Shown: one piece after another, positions 1-10,950 of the stretch
Position numbering within the stretch: the stretch's first letter is position 1
How the letters are laid out: each line of letters opens with the position of its first letter
Assembly (NCBI GenBank): GCA_033856025.1
Contig: JAWVFQ010000007.1
Location: forward strand, 42,334-106,333
Direction: 5' to 3'
DNA length: 64,000 bases
From: AC-38 sp033856025
GTDB lineage: Bacteria; Actinomycetota; Thermoleophilia; Solirubrobacterales; Solirubrobacteraceae
Program-made: the position numbers and the translations under genes
The notes under the pieces: generated by a model
Databases searched by the model: none
Told to the model about the DNA's origin: nothing
The model's input: only the letters and a program-made list of their open reading frames with translations

Positions 1-2018
<2,018 letters not shown>

Positions 2019-2046
2019 CGGGGCGCTGAGGTTAGCCTGCACGCTG

Positions 2047-2973
2047 ATGGCCCACGATCCAGACGCCTTTCGCATCGAGAAAGACGAGGTGCGCCCGGGC
2101 GTGCGGCTGACCTGGGTGCGCGAGGGCGAGGGCGGAGTGCCGCTCGTGCTGCTCCACGGGTGGCCGGAGACCATGCGGATCTGGTGGCGCAACGTGGCCC
2201 CGCTGGCCGAGGCGGGCTTCGACGTGATCGTGCCCGACCTGCGGGGCTTCGGGCGCTCGGGCGTTGCGCCCGACGGCTTCTACGACGCGGCGGCGAGCGC
2301 GCGCGACGTGCACGCGCTGGTCCACGACGTGCTCGGGTTCCGCGCCTGCGTGGCGGCGGGCGGCGACTTCGGCGGCGTGGTCATCCAGGAGCTGGGCGCG
2401 CGGTTCGAGGGCTTCGTGGCGCGCCAGTGCCTGTTCAACACGGTCCCGCCGCTGCGGCTGGACGAGTACGAGGCCGCCGGGCTGGGGCGCGGCGTCGCGC
2501 CGCTGACCCGGATGGCGTCCGACTACTTCGTGCGCCAGGGGACCGACGCCGACGGCCTGGCCGCCGAGCTGGACACGCCGGAGAAGCGCCGGCGCTACGT
2601 GGCGCAGTTCTACGGGCCGCGGTTCTGGGCGGCGCCCGGGACGTTCTCCGCCGAGGACGTCGACTTCATGACCGAGCCGTTCGCGGATGCCGAGCGCTTT
2701 CGCGCCTCGGTGGGGCTCTACGAGGCGGCGCTGGGCCGCCGCGAGGTGTCCGAGCCGCCGCTGTGGGAGGACCGGGTCTCCCGCGTCGAGACGCTCGTCC
2801 TCTACGGCCCCGAGGACCACGTGATCCCGCGCGACTTCCCCGACCGCTGCGAGGTGGCGTTCCCGCGGCGGGCCGGCCCGTTCGTGGTGCCCCGGGCCGG
2901 GCACTTCCTGCAGTGGGAGCGCGCCGACGCGCTCAACGGCGCGCTGGTCGGGTTCTTGCGAGACGCCCCGTAG
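2047..2973 (+). CDS. Alpha/beta hydrolase, epoxide-hydrolase/haloalkane-dehalogenase type
   Basis: A 308-residue alpha/beta-fold hydrolase. The oxyanion-hole motif HGWPE is at residues 37-41. The nucleophile elbow reads GGDFGG with Asp107 in place of the Ser of esterases, which is the arrangement of epoxide hydrolases and haloalkane dehalogenases. A late acid (YGPEDHVIP) and the final His (RAGHFLQWERAD) complete the expected triad. There is no signal peptide, so it acts in the cytoplasm. The substrate cannot be read from the sequence. The ATG at 2047 keeps the whole first strand and lies close to the leuS start. It runs with the coiled-coil gene 19 bases downstream. The family call is firm, but epoxide hydrolase versus dehalogenase is open. 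Confidence 0.88.
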   Translation: MAHDPDAFRIEKDEVRPGVRLTWVREGEGGVPLVLLHGWPETMRIWWRNVAPLAEAGFDVIVPDLRGFGRSGVAPDGFYDAAASARDVHALVHDVLGFRACVAAGGDFGGVVIQELGARFEGFVARQCLFNTVPPLRLDEYEAAGLGRGVAPLTRMASDYFVRQGTDADGLAAELDTPEKRRRYVAQFYGPRFWAAPGTFSAEDVDFMTEPFADAERFRASVGLYEAALGRREVSEPPLWEDRVSRVETLVLYGPEDHVIPRDFPDRCEVAFPRRAGPFVVPRAGHFLQWERADALNGALVGFLRDAP

Positions 2974-2992
2974 GCGCGATTACCATGGCGCC

Positions 2993-3631
2993 ATGGCTCC
3001 CACGGCCGACTGGTCGGATCAGGTCGCCCTCCTGGTCGCCGCCGCGGAGGAGGCCGCCGAGCGCACGCGCCGCGACGCCGAGCAGCGCGCCGACGAGCGC
3101 ATCGCCGAGGCGGACCGCGCCGCCGGCTACCGCGTCGAGGCCGCCGAGACCGAGGCGCGCGAGATCCTCGCCGGCGCGCGGGCGCAGGCCGAGCGGCTGA
3201 CGACCGAGGCCACCGACGCGCGCGAACGCGCGACGCTCGAGGCGGCGGCGAGGGTGGCCGACCTGGAGGACGCGGCGCGGGCCGAGTCCAAGCGCATCCG
3301 CGCCGAGGCCGACGAGTACGCCAAGCTCGTGCGCGCGTCGGCCGAGGAGGAGGCGCGAGCGCTGACGCGCGAGGCGCGTTTCGTGGCCCAGGGCGTGCTC
3401 AAGGAGGGCACGGGCCTCCACGACGACCTCCAGGAGATGAGCCGGTCGCTGCGCCGCAACGCGGAGCGGCTGCTGGGCGACGTGCGCGACGCCCACGCCC
3501 GGATGGCCGGCGAGATCGACCGCACCGTGGGCCCGGACACCGGGGCGGCGGCCGGCGGGCGCGGCGACGAGCCGCGGCGAGCGCGGGTCGACGACGACCC
3601 CGACGTGCCCGAGTTCATCCCCCCGCGCTGA
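2993..3631 (+). CDS. Coiled-coil protein, DivIVA/ATPase-b-subunit-like
   Basis: A 212-residue hydrophilic protein made almost entirely of Ala, Glu and Arg heptads from about residue 15 to 165. It ends in an acidic, Pro-containing tail (DDDPDVPEFIPPR). There is no membrane segment. Segments such as REILAGARAQAERLTTEA resemble the coiled coils of DivIVA-type and cell-division scaffold proteins of actinobacteria, but the N-terminal DivIVA membrane-binding signature is not visible. It is 19 bases downstream of the hydrolase and probably cotranscribed. It converges on gdhA, with only seven bases between the stop codons. The role is unknown; a scaffolding function is an inference from composition. 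Confidence 0.75.
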   Translation: MAPTADWSDQVALLVAAAEEAAERTRRDAEQRADERIAEADRAAGYRVEAAETEAREILAGARAQAERLTTEATDARERATLEAAARVADLEDAARAESKRIRAEADEYAKLVRASAEEEARALTREARFVAQGVLKEGTGLHDDLQEMSRSLRRNAERLLGDVRDAHARMAGEIDRTVGPDTGAAAGGRGDEPRRARVDDDPDVPEFIPPR

Positions 3632-3638
3632 GCCGGCT

Positions 3639-4970
3639 CTACGGGTAGATCGCCCGGAAGCGCGCGGCCTCCGCCACGCGCTCGATGCCCACGCAGTGGG
3701 CGGCGGCGCGCCAGTCCACGTCGAGCTGCTCGGCGGCGTCCACCACCCGGCGCAGCCCGGCCTGGAGCTGGCTGCGCAGGCGCGCGGCGATCTCGGCGTC
3801 GGTCCAGGAGTACTTCTGCTGGTCCTGGACCCACTCGAAGTAGGACACGGTCACGCCCCCGGCGTTGGCCAGGAGGTCGGGGACGACGGGGATGCCGCGC
3901 TCGGCGAGGATGCGATCCGCTTCGGGCGTGACCGGGCCGTTGGCGGCCTCGACGACGAGCTGGGCGTCGATGCGCTCCGCGTTCTCGGCGGTGATCTGGT
4001 GCTCCAGGGCGGCCGGTACGAGCACGTCGCACGGCGCCTCCAGGACCTCGGTGCGCGACACGGCGCGCCCGGCGGGGCAGTCGCGCAGGAAGCGGTGCTC
4101 GGCCACCCAGTCGAAGATCCGCGGCAGGTCGAGGCCGTCGGGGTCCACCAGGCCGGCCGTGACGTCGCTGACGGCGACGATCGTGGCGCCGCGGGCGGCG
4201 AGCTCGCGGGCCACCACGGCGCCGACGTTGCCGAAGCCCTGAAGCGCCACGCGCTGAGCGCCGAGGTCGCGGCCCAGGTGCTCGAGGACGGCCTCCATGC
4301 AGTAGACGACGCCGAGGCCGGTGGCGAACTTGCGTCCGGCCGTCCCGCCCAGGACGAGGGGCTTGCCGGTGACGATCTCGGGGACCGGATGACCGACCTG
4401 CTGGGAGTAGGTGTCCATGAACCAGGCCATCTCGCGTTCGCCGGTCGCCATGTCGGGAGCGGGGATGTCGCGGTCGGGGCCGATGATCGGGAAGATCTCC
4501 GAGGCGTAGCGGCGGGTGATGCGCTCCAGCTCGTCCTGGGACAGGCGGTTGGGGTCGCAGCGCACACCGCCCTTGGCTCCGCCGAAGGGCAGCTCCAGCA
4601 GCGCGCACTTGAAGGTCATCCACAGGGCGAGCGCGGCGCACTCGCCGAGGCTGACGGCGGGGGCGTAGCGGACGCCGCCCTTCGTCGGGCCCATGGTCAG
4701 CGTGTGCTGGACGCGGTAGCCGGTGAACGTCTCGACGGTGCCGTCGTCGCGGCGGACCGGGAAGTTGACGGTGAGGGCGCGTCGCGGCTCGAGCAGGCGG
4801 GCGCGCAGCTCGGCGTCGAGGTCCAGCCGGCCGGCGGCGCGCTCGAACTGCTCCTGGGCGGTGGCCCAGAGCTTGGAGCGCCACTCGCCTCCGGGCGCGA
4901 CGAGGCCGGCCTCGTCGGCGAGGACGGCATCCCATCCGCCCTTGCCCCGGCGTTCGGAGGTCGAAGCCAT
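3639..4970 (-). CDS. gdhA: Glu/Leu/Phe/Val dehydrogenase (glutamate dehydrogenase type)
   Basis: A 443-residue cytoplasmic enzyme catalysing reversible oxidative deamination of an amino acid, most likely glutamate. The family signature LPFGGAKGGV is at residues 127-136, with catalytic Lys133. The substrate-site segment TMGPTKGGVRY precedes it. The Rossmann fingerprint QGFGNVG follows in the C-terminal half, and the strand end VAVSD fits NAD as cofactor. The length matches hexameric bacterial GDH. I chose the ATG at 4970 because homologues start near this point. A GTG at 5018 would add 16 residues (MRGLAPCERG...) of doubtful value. It converges with the coiled-coil gene on the other strand. 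Confidence 0.93.
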   Translation of the reverse strand: MASTSERRGKGGWDAVLADEAGLVAPGGEWRSKLWATAQEQFERAAGRLDLDAELRARLLEPRRALTVNFPVRRDDGTVETFTGYRVQHTLTMGPTKGGVRYAPAVSLGECAALALWMTFKCALLELPFGGAKGGVRCDPNRLSQDELERITRRYASEIFPIIGPDRDIPAPDMATGEREMAWFMDTYSQQVGHPVPEIVTGKPLVLGGTAGRKFATGLGVVYCMEAVLEHLGRDLGAQRVALQGFGNVGAVVARELAARGATIVAVSDVTAGLVDPDGLDLPRIFDWVAEHRFLRDCPAGRAVSRTEVLEAPCDVLVPAALEHQITAENAERIDAQLVVEAANGPVTPEADRILAERGIPVVPDLLANAGGVTVSYFEWVQDQQKYSWTDAEIAARLRSQLQAGLRRVVDAAEQLDVDWRAAAHCVGIERVAEAARFRAIYP

Positions 4971-5039
4971 GGCCGGGCGGAGGGTAGCCCCGCGCTCGCA
5001 CGGCGCCAATCCGCGCACGGACTCGTGCAGGTTTCCCCG

Positions 5040-5429
5040 CTACTTCACGCAGCCGCGCAGGAGGCCACTCTCGCCGGGACGGTGCGGGGCGCCGGTGACG
5101 CCCACGTCGGTCCCCGTCTGGCGCGCGATCCAGCAGCCGTTCTCGCGCACGCGCACCGCGTAGGTGCGCCGGTCCTGGATGCGCTCGGATATCAGCAGGT
5201 CCACCGTGCAGTCCCACCTGGCCCCGGCGCCGGTGCACCGCCCGCCGCGGTCGCCCACGACGGTGCCGAACACGCCCTGCGCCTCGAGATCCTGCTTCAG
5301 CGCGATGGCGACCGCGTCGCCCAGCACCTGGCCGGTGACGAGGGGCGGCCCGCCGGCGACGTCGCCGCCGCACCCGGCCAGGACCGCCACGACCAGCGCC
5401 ACCGCCCCGATGCCGAAGATCCCCCTCAC
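5040..5429 (-). CDS. Small secreted lipoprotein, unknown function
   Basis: A 129-residue protein starting at a GTG (5429). The signal peptide RGIFGIGAVALVVAVLAGC ends in a lipobox (LAGC), so the mature protein is probably lipid-anchored outside the membrane. The mature part has further Cys residues (CTGAGARWDC, NGCWIA, RGCVK) that may form disulfides. The segment RWDCTVDLLISERIQDRRTY resembles the DUF4333-like fold of the protein at 57783, but I cannot prove homology by eye. A longer frame to 5495 exists but would run into the tRNA-Ala gene, so I rejected it. It is divergent from tRNA-Ala. Confidence 0.75.
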   Translation of the reverse strand: MRGIFGIGAVALVVAVLAGCGGDVAGGPPLVTGQVLGDAVAIALKQDLEAQGVFGTVVGDRGGRCTGAGARWDCTVDLLISERIQDRRTYAVRVRENGCWIARQTGTDVGVTGAPHRPGESGLLRGCVK

Positions 5430-5462
5430 CGGGGCGTTAGAATGGCATCTGATTACGAGCTT

Positions 5463-5535
5463 GGGGCTATAGCTCAGCTGGGAGAGCGCTGCCATGGCAT
5501 GGCAGAGGTCGTCGGTTCGAGCCCGACTAGCTCCA
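5463..5535 (+). tRNA. tRNA-Ala(GGC)
   Basis: A complete 73-base cloverleaf. The acceptor arm GGGGCTA pairs with TAGCTCC with one G-U pair. The D stem is GCTC/GAGC, the anticodon stem CTGCC/GGCAG and the T arm GTCGG-TTCGAGC-CCGAC. The seven-base anticodon loop ATGGCAT gives GGC, which reads alanine codons GCC and GCU. The discriminator is A and CCA is not encoded. Its 3' end is two bases from the stop codon of the convergent rsfS gene. Confidence 0.96.
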
Positions 5536-5537
5536 CT

Positions 5538-5906
5538 TCACGATGACCCGCCGGCGACGCGGGCGGGGACCTCGCCCCAGAGCTGCTCCAGGCGGTAGTA
5601 GTCGCGCGTGTCCGGCGTGAAGACGTGGACGACGACGTCGAGGTAGTCCATGAGGATCCAGTGCGACTCCCCCACGCCCTCGACGCGGCGGGGCAGGAGC
5701 CCGTGCTCGTCCTTGAGGCCCAGGTGGATGCCGTCGTGGATCGCCTTGACCTGGCGCTCGCTGTTGCCCGTGCAGATGACGAAGCGGTCCGTGTAGCCGA
5801 CCACCCCGCGCAGGTCGAGCTCGACGATGTCGCGCGCCTTCTTGTCGTCGGCGTACCGCGCGATGGCGCGGGCCAGCTCCTGGCCCTCCATCTCGGGGCC
5901 CTCCAT
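5538..5906 (-). CDS. rsfS: Ribosome silencing factor RsfS (Iojap family)
   Basis: A 122-residue RsfS/Iojap protein. The family binds ribosomal protein L14 and blocks subunit joining when nutrients are short. Hallmarks are ARYADDKKARDIVELDLRG, YTDRFVICTGNSERQVKAI and the C-terminal HWILMDYLDVVVHVFTPDTRDYYRLEQLW. The start ATG (5906-5904) overlaps the nadD stop by one base (TGATG), so the two are probably translationally coupled. The nadD-rsfS order is common in Gram-positive bacteria. The length is typical of the family. Confidence 0.96.
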   Translation of the reverse strand: MEGPEMEGQELARAIARYADDKKARDIVELDLRGVVGYTDRFVICTGNSERQVKAIHDGIHLGLKDEHGLLPRRVEGVGESHWILMDYLDVVVHVFTPDTRDYYRLEQLWGEVPARVAGGSS

Positions 5907-6517
5907 CAGGCGGTCACCGCGCTGCGATAGAGCCCATGCGCCGCCACGTACTCGCGCACCGCGTCGGGCACGAGCCAGCGCACGGGCAGGCCCGCCGCCA
6001 CGCGATCGCGCACCAGCGACGAGGACACGTCGATCCGGGGCATGTCCAGGAACACCACCGAGTCCCTACCCGCCAGCGCGGCGATCGACCGTTCGATCTC
6101 CTCGCGCCGGGCGCGCTCCCGCTCGGCCACGGCGAAGCGCGCCAGCGCCAGCACGCGCTCGGGCTCGTGCCAGCCCGGCAGCGAGAGCGCCATGTCCCCG
6201 CCGGCGATCCAGGTCAGCTCGTCGCCGGGCCGCTGCTCGCGCAGGGCCTCGAGGGTGTCGGCCGTGTAGGACGCCCCCCCGCGGCGGACCTCCAGGTCGG
6301 ACACCTCCAGCCACTCGGCGTCGCCCGCGGCCAGCCGGCACATCTCCAGGCGCACCTGCGGCCCGGGGTCGGCGGGGAGCGGCTTGTGCGGAGGCGAGGC
6401 CACCGGCATCAGCAGCACGCGGTCGAGTCCCAGCCGGGCGTGGGCCTCCTGCGCGCACACCAGGTGGCCGACGTGCGGCGGGTTGAACGTCCCTCCGAGG
6501 ATCCCGAGCGAGGCCAC
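5906..6517 (-). CDS. nadD: Nicotinate-nucleotide adenylyltransferase
   Basis: A 203-residue cytoplasmic enzyme that joins ATP and nicotinate mononucleotide to form deamido-NAD. The N-terminal GILGGTFNPPHVGHL contains the nucleotidyltransferase GTFNPPHxGH motif. PVASPPHKP and the C-terminal ISSS/T-like RIDVSSSLVRDRV segment are also typical. The GTG at 6517 is the only start that fits the N-terminal strand. It lies eight bases after the proA stop and overlaps rsfS at its end. The order proB-proA-nadD-rsfS implies one transcript. Confidence 0.95.
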   Translation of the reverse strand: MASLGILGGTFNPPHVGHLVCAQEAHARLGLDRVLLMPVASPPHKPLPADPGPQVRLEMCRLAAGDAEWLEVSDLEVRRGGASYTADTLEALREQRPGDELTWIAGGDMALSLPGWHEPERVLALARFAVAERERARREEIERSIAALAGRDSVVFLDMPRIDVSSSLVRDRVAAGLPVRWLVPDAVREYVAAHGLYRSAVTA

Positions 6518-6525
6518 GCGCGGCG

Positions 6526-7797
6526 TCAGGGGCGGGACGTACCCGATCCCTCGACCACGTACTTGTACGTGCACAGCTCGCGCATGCCGATGGGGCCGCG
6601 GGCGTGCAGCTTCTGGGTCGAGTTGCCGATCTCCGCGCCCATCCCGAACTCGTGGCCGTCGGTGAAGCGGGTGGAGGCGTTGACGTAGACGCACGCCGAG
6701 TCGACGCCGCGCGTGAAGGCGCGCGCGGACTCCACGGAGCGGGTGACGATGGCGTCGGAGTGCCCGCTGCCGTGCGCGTTTACGTGCTCGATCGCCGCCG
6801 CGACGGAGTCCACGACGCCCACCGCGAGGATCATCGCGTGGAACTCGGTGTCCCAGTCCTCGTCGGAGGCGTCGATGAGGCTGTCGGCCAGCTCGCCGGA
6901 GGCGGCGCGGGCGCGCGCGTCGGCGCGCAGCTCGACGCCCGCCTCGCGCAGGGCGCGCAGGGCGCGCGGCATGAACTCGGCGGCCGCGTCGACGTGGACG
7001 AGCAGGGTCTCGGCCGCGTTGCAGGTGCCGGGGCGCTGGGTCTTGGCGTTCACCACGATGCGCTCGGCGGCGTCGAGATCGGCGCCCGCGTCCACGAACA
7101 CGTGGCAGTTGCCCGAGGCGGCGTAGATCACGGGGACGGTGGCGACCTCCTCCAGCGCCTTCTTCAGGCCCTCGCCGCCGCGCGGGATGATCAGGTCGAC
7201 GAGGCCGTCCTGCGTGGCCAGCTCGGCCAGCTCCTCGCGCCCGCCCCCGGCGACCAGGCCGATCGCGCCGTCGGGGAGCCCCGCTGCCGCGGCGGCCTCG
7301 ACCGCGATGGCGGCCAGCACCGCGTTGGAGTGCGCGGCGGTCGAGGACCCGCGCAGCACGATCGCGTTGCCCGACTTCAGGCACAGCGCGGTGCAGTCGA
7401 TCGTCACGTTGGGCCGCGCCTCGTAGACGACCGCGACCACGCCGAGCGGCTCGCGCACGCGGCGCATCTCCAGGCCGTTCTCCAGGCGCCCGCCGTCGAT
7501 GACCTCGCCCACCGGGTCGGGCAGGGCGACGATGGCCCGGACGCCCTCGGCGATGGCCGCGACCCGCGCCTCGTCCAGGCGCAGGCGGTCCAGGAGGGCC
7601 GCGCCGACGTCGTTTTCGCGCCCCGCCTCCATGTCGCGCGCGTTGGCGTCGAGGATCTCGGACGTCCGCGCCTCCAGCGCGTCGGCGATCGCCAGCAGCG
7701 CGGCGTCCTTGATGCGCGTGTCCAGCTGCGCCAGCGCGCGCGAGGCGCGCCGGGCGGCCCGGCAGACGTCGGCGACGGACTGGGCGGTCGTGGCCAT
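6526..7797 (-). CDS. proA: Gamma-glutamyl phosphate reductase
   Basis: A 423-residue NADPH-dependent aldehyde dehydrogenase-fold enzyme that converts gamma-glutamyl phosphate to glutamate semialdehyde, the second step of proline synthesis. The catalytic-cysteine region reads AKTQRPGTCNAAETLLVH, and the family segments YEARPNVTIDC, LKSGNAIVLRG and the C-terminal RFTDGHEFGMGAEIGNSTQK are present. The length is standard. The ATG at 7797 follows the proB stop by nine bases. proB and proA work in sequence, and their products often associate. Confidence 0.97.
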   Translation of the reverse strand: MATTAQSVADVCRAARRASRALAQLDTRIKDAALLAIADALEARTSEILDANARDMEAGRENDVGAALLDRLRLDEARVAAIAEGVRAIVALPDPVGEVIDGGRLENGLEMRRVREPLGVVAVVYEARPNVTIDCTALCLKSGNAIVLRGSSTAAHSNAVLAAIAVEAAAAAGLPDGAIGLVAGGGREELAELATQDGLVDLIIPRGGEGLKKALEEVATVPVIYAASGNCHVFVDAGADLDAAERIVVNAKTQRPGTCNAAETLLVHVDAAAEFMPRALRALREAGVELRADARARAASGELADSLIDASDEDWDTEFHAMILAVGVVDSVAAAIEHVNAHGSGHSDAIVTRSVESARAFTRGVDSACVYVNASTRFTDGHEFGMGAEIGNSTQKLHARGPIGMRELCTYKYVVEGSGTSRP

Positions 7798-7806
7798 GGG
7801 CAGAGG

Positions 7807-8898
7807 TTACGCCAGGACGAAGTAGTCCCGGTGGACCGCCTCCTCGGTGGCGCGCGGGACCACCTCGCGGACGTCGGAGGACTTCAGCCCCTTGACCCGC
7901 TCCAGCTCGGCCGCCGAGTAGTTGGCGATGCCCTTGCCGATCACGCCGTCGCCGTCCACGACCTCGACCGCGTCGCCGGCGTCGAAGGTCCCGCGGACCT
8001 CGACGATGCCCACGGGCAGCAGGCTCGTCCCGCCCTCGCGCAGCGCCCGGGCGGCTCCCGGGTCCACCACGACCTGTCCGCGCGCGGGCTTGGCGTACTT
8101 CAGCCACAGCTTGAAGGAGGAGTAGCGGGCGTCGCGCGCGGGGAAGCGCGTGCCGCGCGGCTCGCCCGCCGCGGCGGCGCTCAGCACCCCGGGCTCCAGT
8201 CCCGACGCGATCACGGTCTCGATCCCCGCCGCCGTGGCCATCTCGGCCGCCACCACCTTGGAGCGCATGCCGCCGGAGCCCAGGTGCGAGCCGGCGTGCC
8301 CCACGTCCAGCGCCTCCACCGACTCGAAGTCGGTGACCTCGGCCACCAGCTCGGCGCCCGGGTCGCGGCGGGGGTCGGCCGTGTACAGCCCCTCGGTGTC
8401 GGTGAGCAGGACGAGGCGCTCGGCCCCGATGAGGACCGCCACCTGGGCGGCCAGGAAGTCGTTGTCGCCGAAGGAGATCTCGTCGGTGGTGGTGGTGTCG
8501 TTCTCGTTGATCACCGGTACCACCCGCCAGTCCAGGAGCTTGCGCAGCGTCTGGCGGGCGTTGAGGTAGTGCGTGCGCGCGCTCACGTCGAAGAACGTGA
8601 GCAGCACCTGGGCGCTCGTAACGCCGCGCTCGCGCAGCAGCTCGTCGTAGACCCGGTAGAGCTTGCCCTGGCCCACGGCGCTGGCCGCCTGGAGGTCGCC
8701 CATGGCGCGCGGGCGCAGCGGGAGCTCGAGCACGCGCATCCCGCGCGCTATCGCGCCGCTGGTCACGATCACCACGTCCTCGCCGCGCTCGTGGAGGTCG
8801 GCCACCTCCCCGCACACCGCGCGCAGGACGTCCTCGCGCGGCGCACCGTCGTCGCCGGCCACGATGCTCGACCCGAGCTTGATCACCGTCGTGGACAT
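7807..8898 (-). CDS. proB: Glutamate 5-kinase with PUA domain
   Basis: A 363-residue amino-acid kinase that phosphorylates glutamate with ATP, the committed step of proline synthesis and normally feedback-inhibited by proline. The kinase domain starts with TTVIKLGSSIV and contains VTSGAIARGM, VINENDTTTTDEI and SGGMRSKVVAAE. A C-terminal PUA domain (about residues 275-350, RGQVVVDPGAARALREGG...) is present, as in the long form of ProB. The ATG is at 8898. It is 21 bases downstream of obgE and transcribed with it. Confidence 0.97.
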   Translation of the reverse strand: MSTTVIKLGSSIVAGDDGAPREDVLRAVCGEVADLHERGEDVVIVTSGAIARGMRVLELPLRPRAMGDLQAASAVGQGKLYRVYDELLRERGVTSAQVLLTFFDVSARTHYLNARQTLRKLLDWRVVPVINENDTTTTDEISFGDNDFLAAQVAVLIGAERLVLLTDTEGLYTADPRRDPGAELVAEVTDFESVEALDVGHAGSHLGSGGMRSKVVAAEMATAAGIETVIASGLEPGVLSAAAAGEPRGTRFPARDARYSSFKLWLKYAKPARGQVVVDPGAARALREGGTSLLPVGIVEVRGTFDAGDAVEVVDGDGVIGKGIANYSAAELERVKGLKSSDVREVVPRATEEAVHRDYFVLA

Positions 8899-8919
8899 CC
8901 GCGGAGAGGGTACGCGCGC

Positions 8920-10215
8920 CTACAGCGGCGTGCCCGGGTCAAGCTCGAACTCGACCCCGGCGATCTCCACGTCGTCTCCGGGCTCGAAGCCGGCGGCGCG
9001 CAGCGCCTCGATCACGCCGATGGAGCGCAGGCGGGCCTCCAGGTAGGACAGGGCGTCCTCGTTGCCCAGGTCATGACGGGCCACCAGGCGCTCGATCCCC
9101 TCTCCGGTCACGCGCCAGCGCCGCTCGCCGTCCGCCTCCACCGTGAACCCGCGGCCCGCGGCCGGGCGGAACGTCATGTGCTCGGCCACCTCCGCCTCGG
9201 CCTCGGGCAGCGCCTCGGCGCCCGGCAGCGGCGGGACCAGGCGCACCAGCAACGTCCCCAGCTCGTCCACCCCCTGTCCGGTGGCGCTGGAGGTGACGAC
9301 GACCGGGACGTCCTCCCCCAGCCGCGCGCGCCACTCCTGCGCCGCCCGCTCCGCGTTTTCCGGCGCCACGAGGTCGGCCTTGGACAGCGCGAGCACCCGA
9401 GGCAGCGCGGCCAGGCGCGGCTCGTAGGCCGCGAGCTCGCGCTCGATCGTCGCGTGGTTGCGCGCCGGGTCCGAGCCGTCGACCGGGGCCAGGTCCAGGA
9501 CGTGCACGAGCAGGCGCGTGCGCTCCACGTGAGCCAGGAAGTCATGGCCCAGCCCCGCGCCCTGGCTCGCTCCCTCGATCAGGCCCGGGATGTCGGCGAG
9601 CACGAGCTGGCGGTCCTCGCGCTCCAGCGTCCCCAGGACCGGCGCCAGGGTCGTGAACGGGTAGTCGGCCACCTTGGGCGCGGCGCGCGTCATCCGGGCC
9701 AGCAGCGACGACTTCCCGGCGTTGGGGACGCCGATCAGCCCCACGTCGGCCAGGAGCTTGAGGCGCAGCTCGATCCAGCCCTCCTGGCCCGGGAGCCCGC
9801 GCTCGGCGAAGCGGGGCGCCTGGCGGGTCGGGGTGGCGAAGTGCTTGTTGCCCCGGCCGCCCGAGCCACCCCGCGCCACCAGCGCGCGCTGCCCGGGACG
9901 CACCAGGTCGTGGCTCGCGCCGTCCATGCCCTGCGCCTGCGTCCCGGGCGGGACGTGCACCTCCAGCGCCTCGCCCGAGCGTCCGTGGCGCAGCGCGCCC
10001 TCGCCGTGGCGGCCCCGGTCCGCCTTCCAGTGGGCGCGGCGCCGAAACGCCTGGAGGTCGCGCACCGAGTCGTCGGCCACCAGCACGACGTCGCCGCCCC
10101 AGCCGCCGTCGCCCCCGTCGGGCCCGCCCCGCGGGACATGGGCCTCCCGGCGAAACGACATGGACCCGTCGCCGCCGCGTCCGCCCTGGACGAAGATCCG
10201 TGCGCGATCGTGCAT
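8920..10215 (-). CDS. obgE: GTPase Obg/CgtA
   Basis: A 431-residue ribosome-associated GTPase involved in 50S maturation and stress responses. It has the glycine-rich Obg fold at the N-terminus (VQGGRGGDGSMSFRREAHVPRGG, then GGWGGDVVLV), then a G domain with Walker A GVPNAGKSS and switch DIPGLIEGA. The C-terminal OCT domain (RPAAGRGFTVEADGERRWRV... VEFELDP) is also present. The start ATG at 10215 is followed directly by the family's typical DRARIFVQGG. The promoter side is squeezed: a gene on the other strand begins only 30 bases away, separating obgE from rplU-rpmA. Confidence 0.97.
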   Translation of the reverse strand: MHDRARIFVQGGRGGDGSMSFRREAHVPRGGPDGGDGGWGGDVVLVADDSVRDLQAFRRRAHWKADRGRHGEGALRHGRSGEALEVHVPPGTQAQGMDGASHDLVRPGQRALVARGGSGGRGNKHFATPTRQAPRFAERGLPGQEGWIELRLKLLADVGLIGVPNAGKSSLLARMTRAAPKVADYPFTTLAPVLGTLEREDRQLVLADIPGLIEGASQGAGLGHDFLAHVERTRLLVHVLDLAPVDGSDPARNHATIERELAAYEPRLAALPRVLALSKADLVAPENAERAAQEWRARLGEDVPVVVTSSATGQGVDELGTLLVRLVPPLPGAEALPEAEAEVAEHMTFRPAAGRGFTVEADGERRWRVTGEGIERLVARHDLGNEDALSYLEARLRSIGVIEALRAAGFEPGDDVEIAGVEFELDPGTPL

Positions 10216-10245
10216 GTCCCCATGATGCCCGGGTAACGTCCGCCC

Positions 10246-10938
10246 ATGGCCGACGAGCCCGTCTTCCTCATCACCGGCGCCTCCACGGGCATCGGCGCCG
10301 CCACGGCGCGCCAGGCGGTGGCCGAGGGCTACCGGGTCGTGCTGGCCGCGCGCAGCGAGGACAAGCTGCGCGGGCTGGCCGACGAGCTGGGCGGCGAGGA
10401 CCGCGCCCTGGCCGTGCGCTGCGACGTGACCGAGTGGGAGGACCAGGAAGCGATGGTCCGCCAGACGCTGGAGCGCTTCGGCCGCCTCGACGTCGCCTTC
10501 GCCAACGCCGGCTTCGGCGCCAAGCGCGGCTTCAAGGAGGAGACGCCGGAGTTCTGGCGCTCCATGGTGCTGACCAACGTCTACGGCGCCGCGCTGACCA
10601 TCCGCGCCACCATGGACCCGCTGACCGAGAGCAAGGGGCACCTGCTGCTCACCGGCTCGGTGGCCGGGCGCCGCGCGCTGCCCGGGTCGCTGTACTCCTC
10701 GACCAAGTGGGCGGTCACCGGCATGGCCGAGTCCGCGCGCCAGGAGCTCAACGACACGGGCGTGCGCGTCACGCTCATCGAGCCCGGGATGGTCGACACG
10801 CCGTTCTTCGAGAACGGCGCCGGCGACTGGGCGCTGAAGGCGGACGACATCGCCCGCGCCGTCCTCTACGCGGTCAAGCAGCCGCCGCACGTGGACGTCA
10901 ACGAGATCCTGATCCGCCCGACGGCCCAGCCGGTCTGA
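10246..10938 (+). CDS. Short-chain dehydrogenase/reductase
   Basis: A 230-residue classical SDR. The cofactor motif TGASTGIG is at residues 11-18. NAG lies mid-protein (VAFANAGFG), and the catalytic Ser, Tyr and Lys are in TGSVAGRRALPGSLYSSTKWA. After the catalytic site, IEPGMVDTPFF is typical. The substrate is unknown. It is the only plus-strand gene in a long minus-strand block and sits between rpmA and obgE, which are normally adjacent, so it looks inserted. Its stop is followed by a 19-base palindrome before the convergent membrane gene. Confidence 0.93.
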   Translation: MADEPVFLITGASTGIGAATARQAVAEGYRVVLAARSEDKLRGLADELGGEDRALAVRCDVTEWEDQEAMVRQTLERFGRLDVAFANAGFGAKRGFKEETPEFWRSMVLTNVYGAALTIRATMDPLTESKGHLLLTGSVAGRRALPGSLYSSTKWAVTGMAESARQELNDTGVRVTLIEPGMVDTPFFENGAGDWALKADDIARAVLYAVKQPPHVDVNEILIRPTAQPV

Positions 10939-10950
10939 CGCGTCGTCATC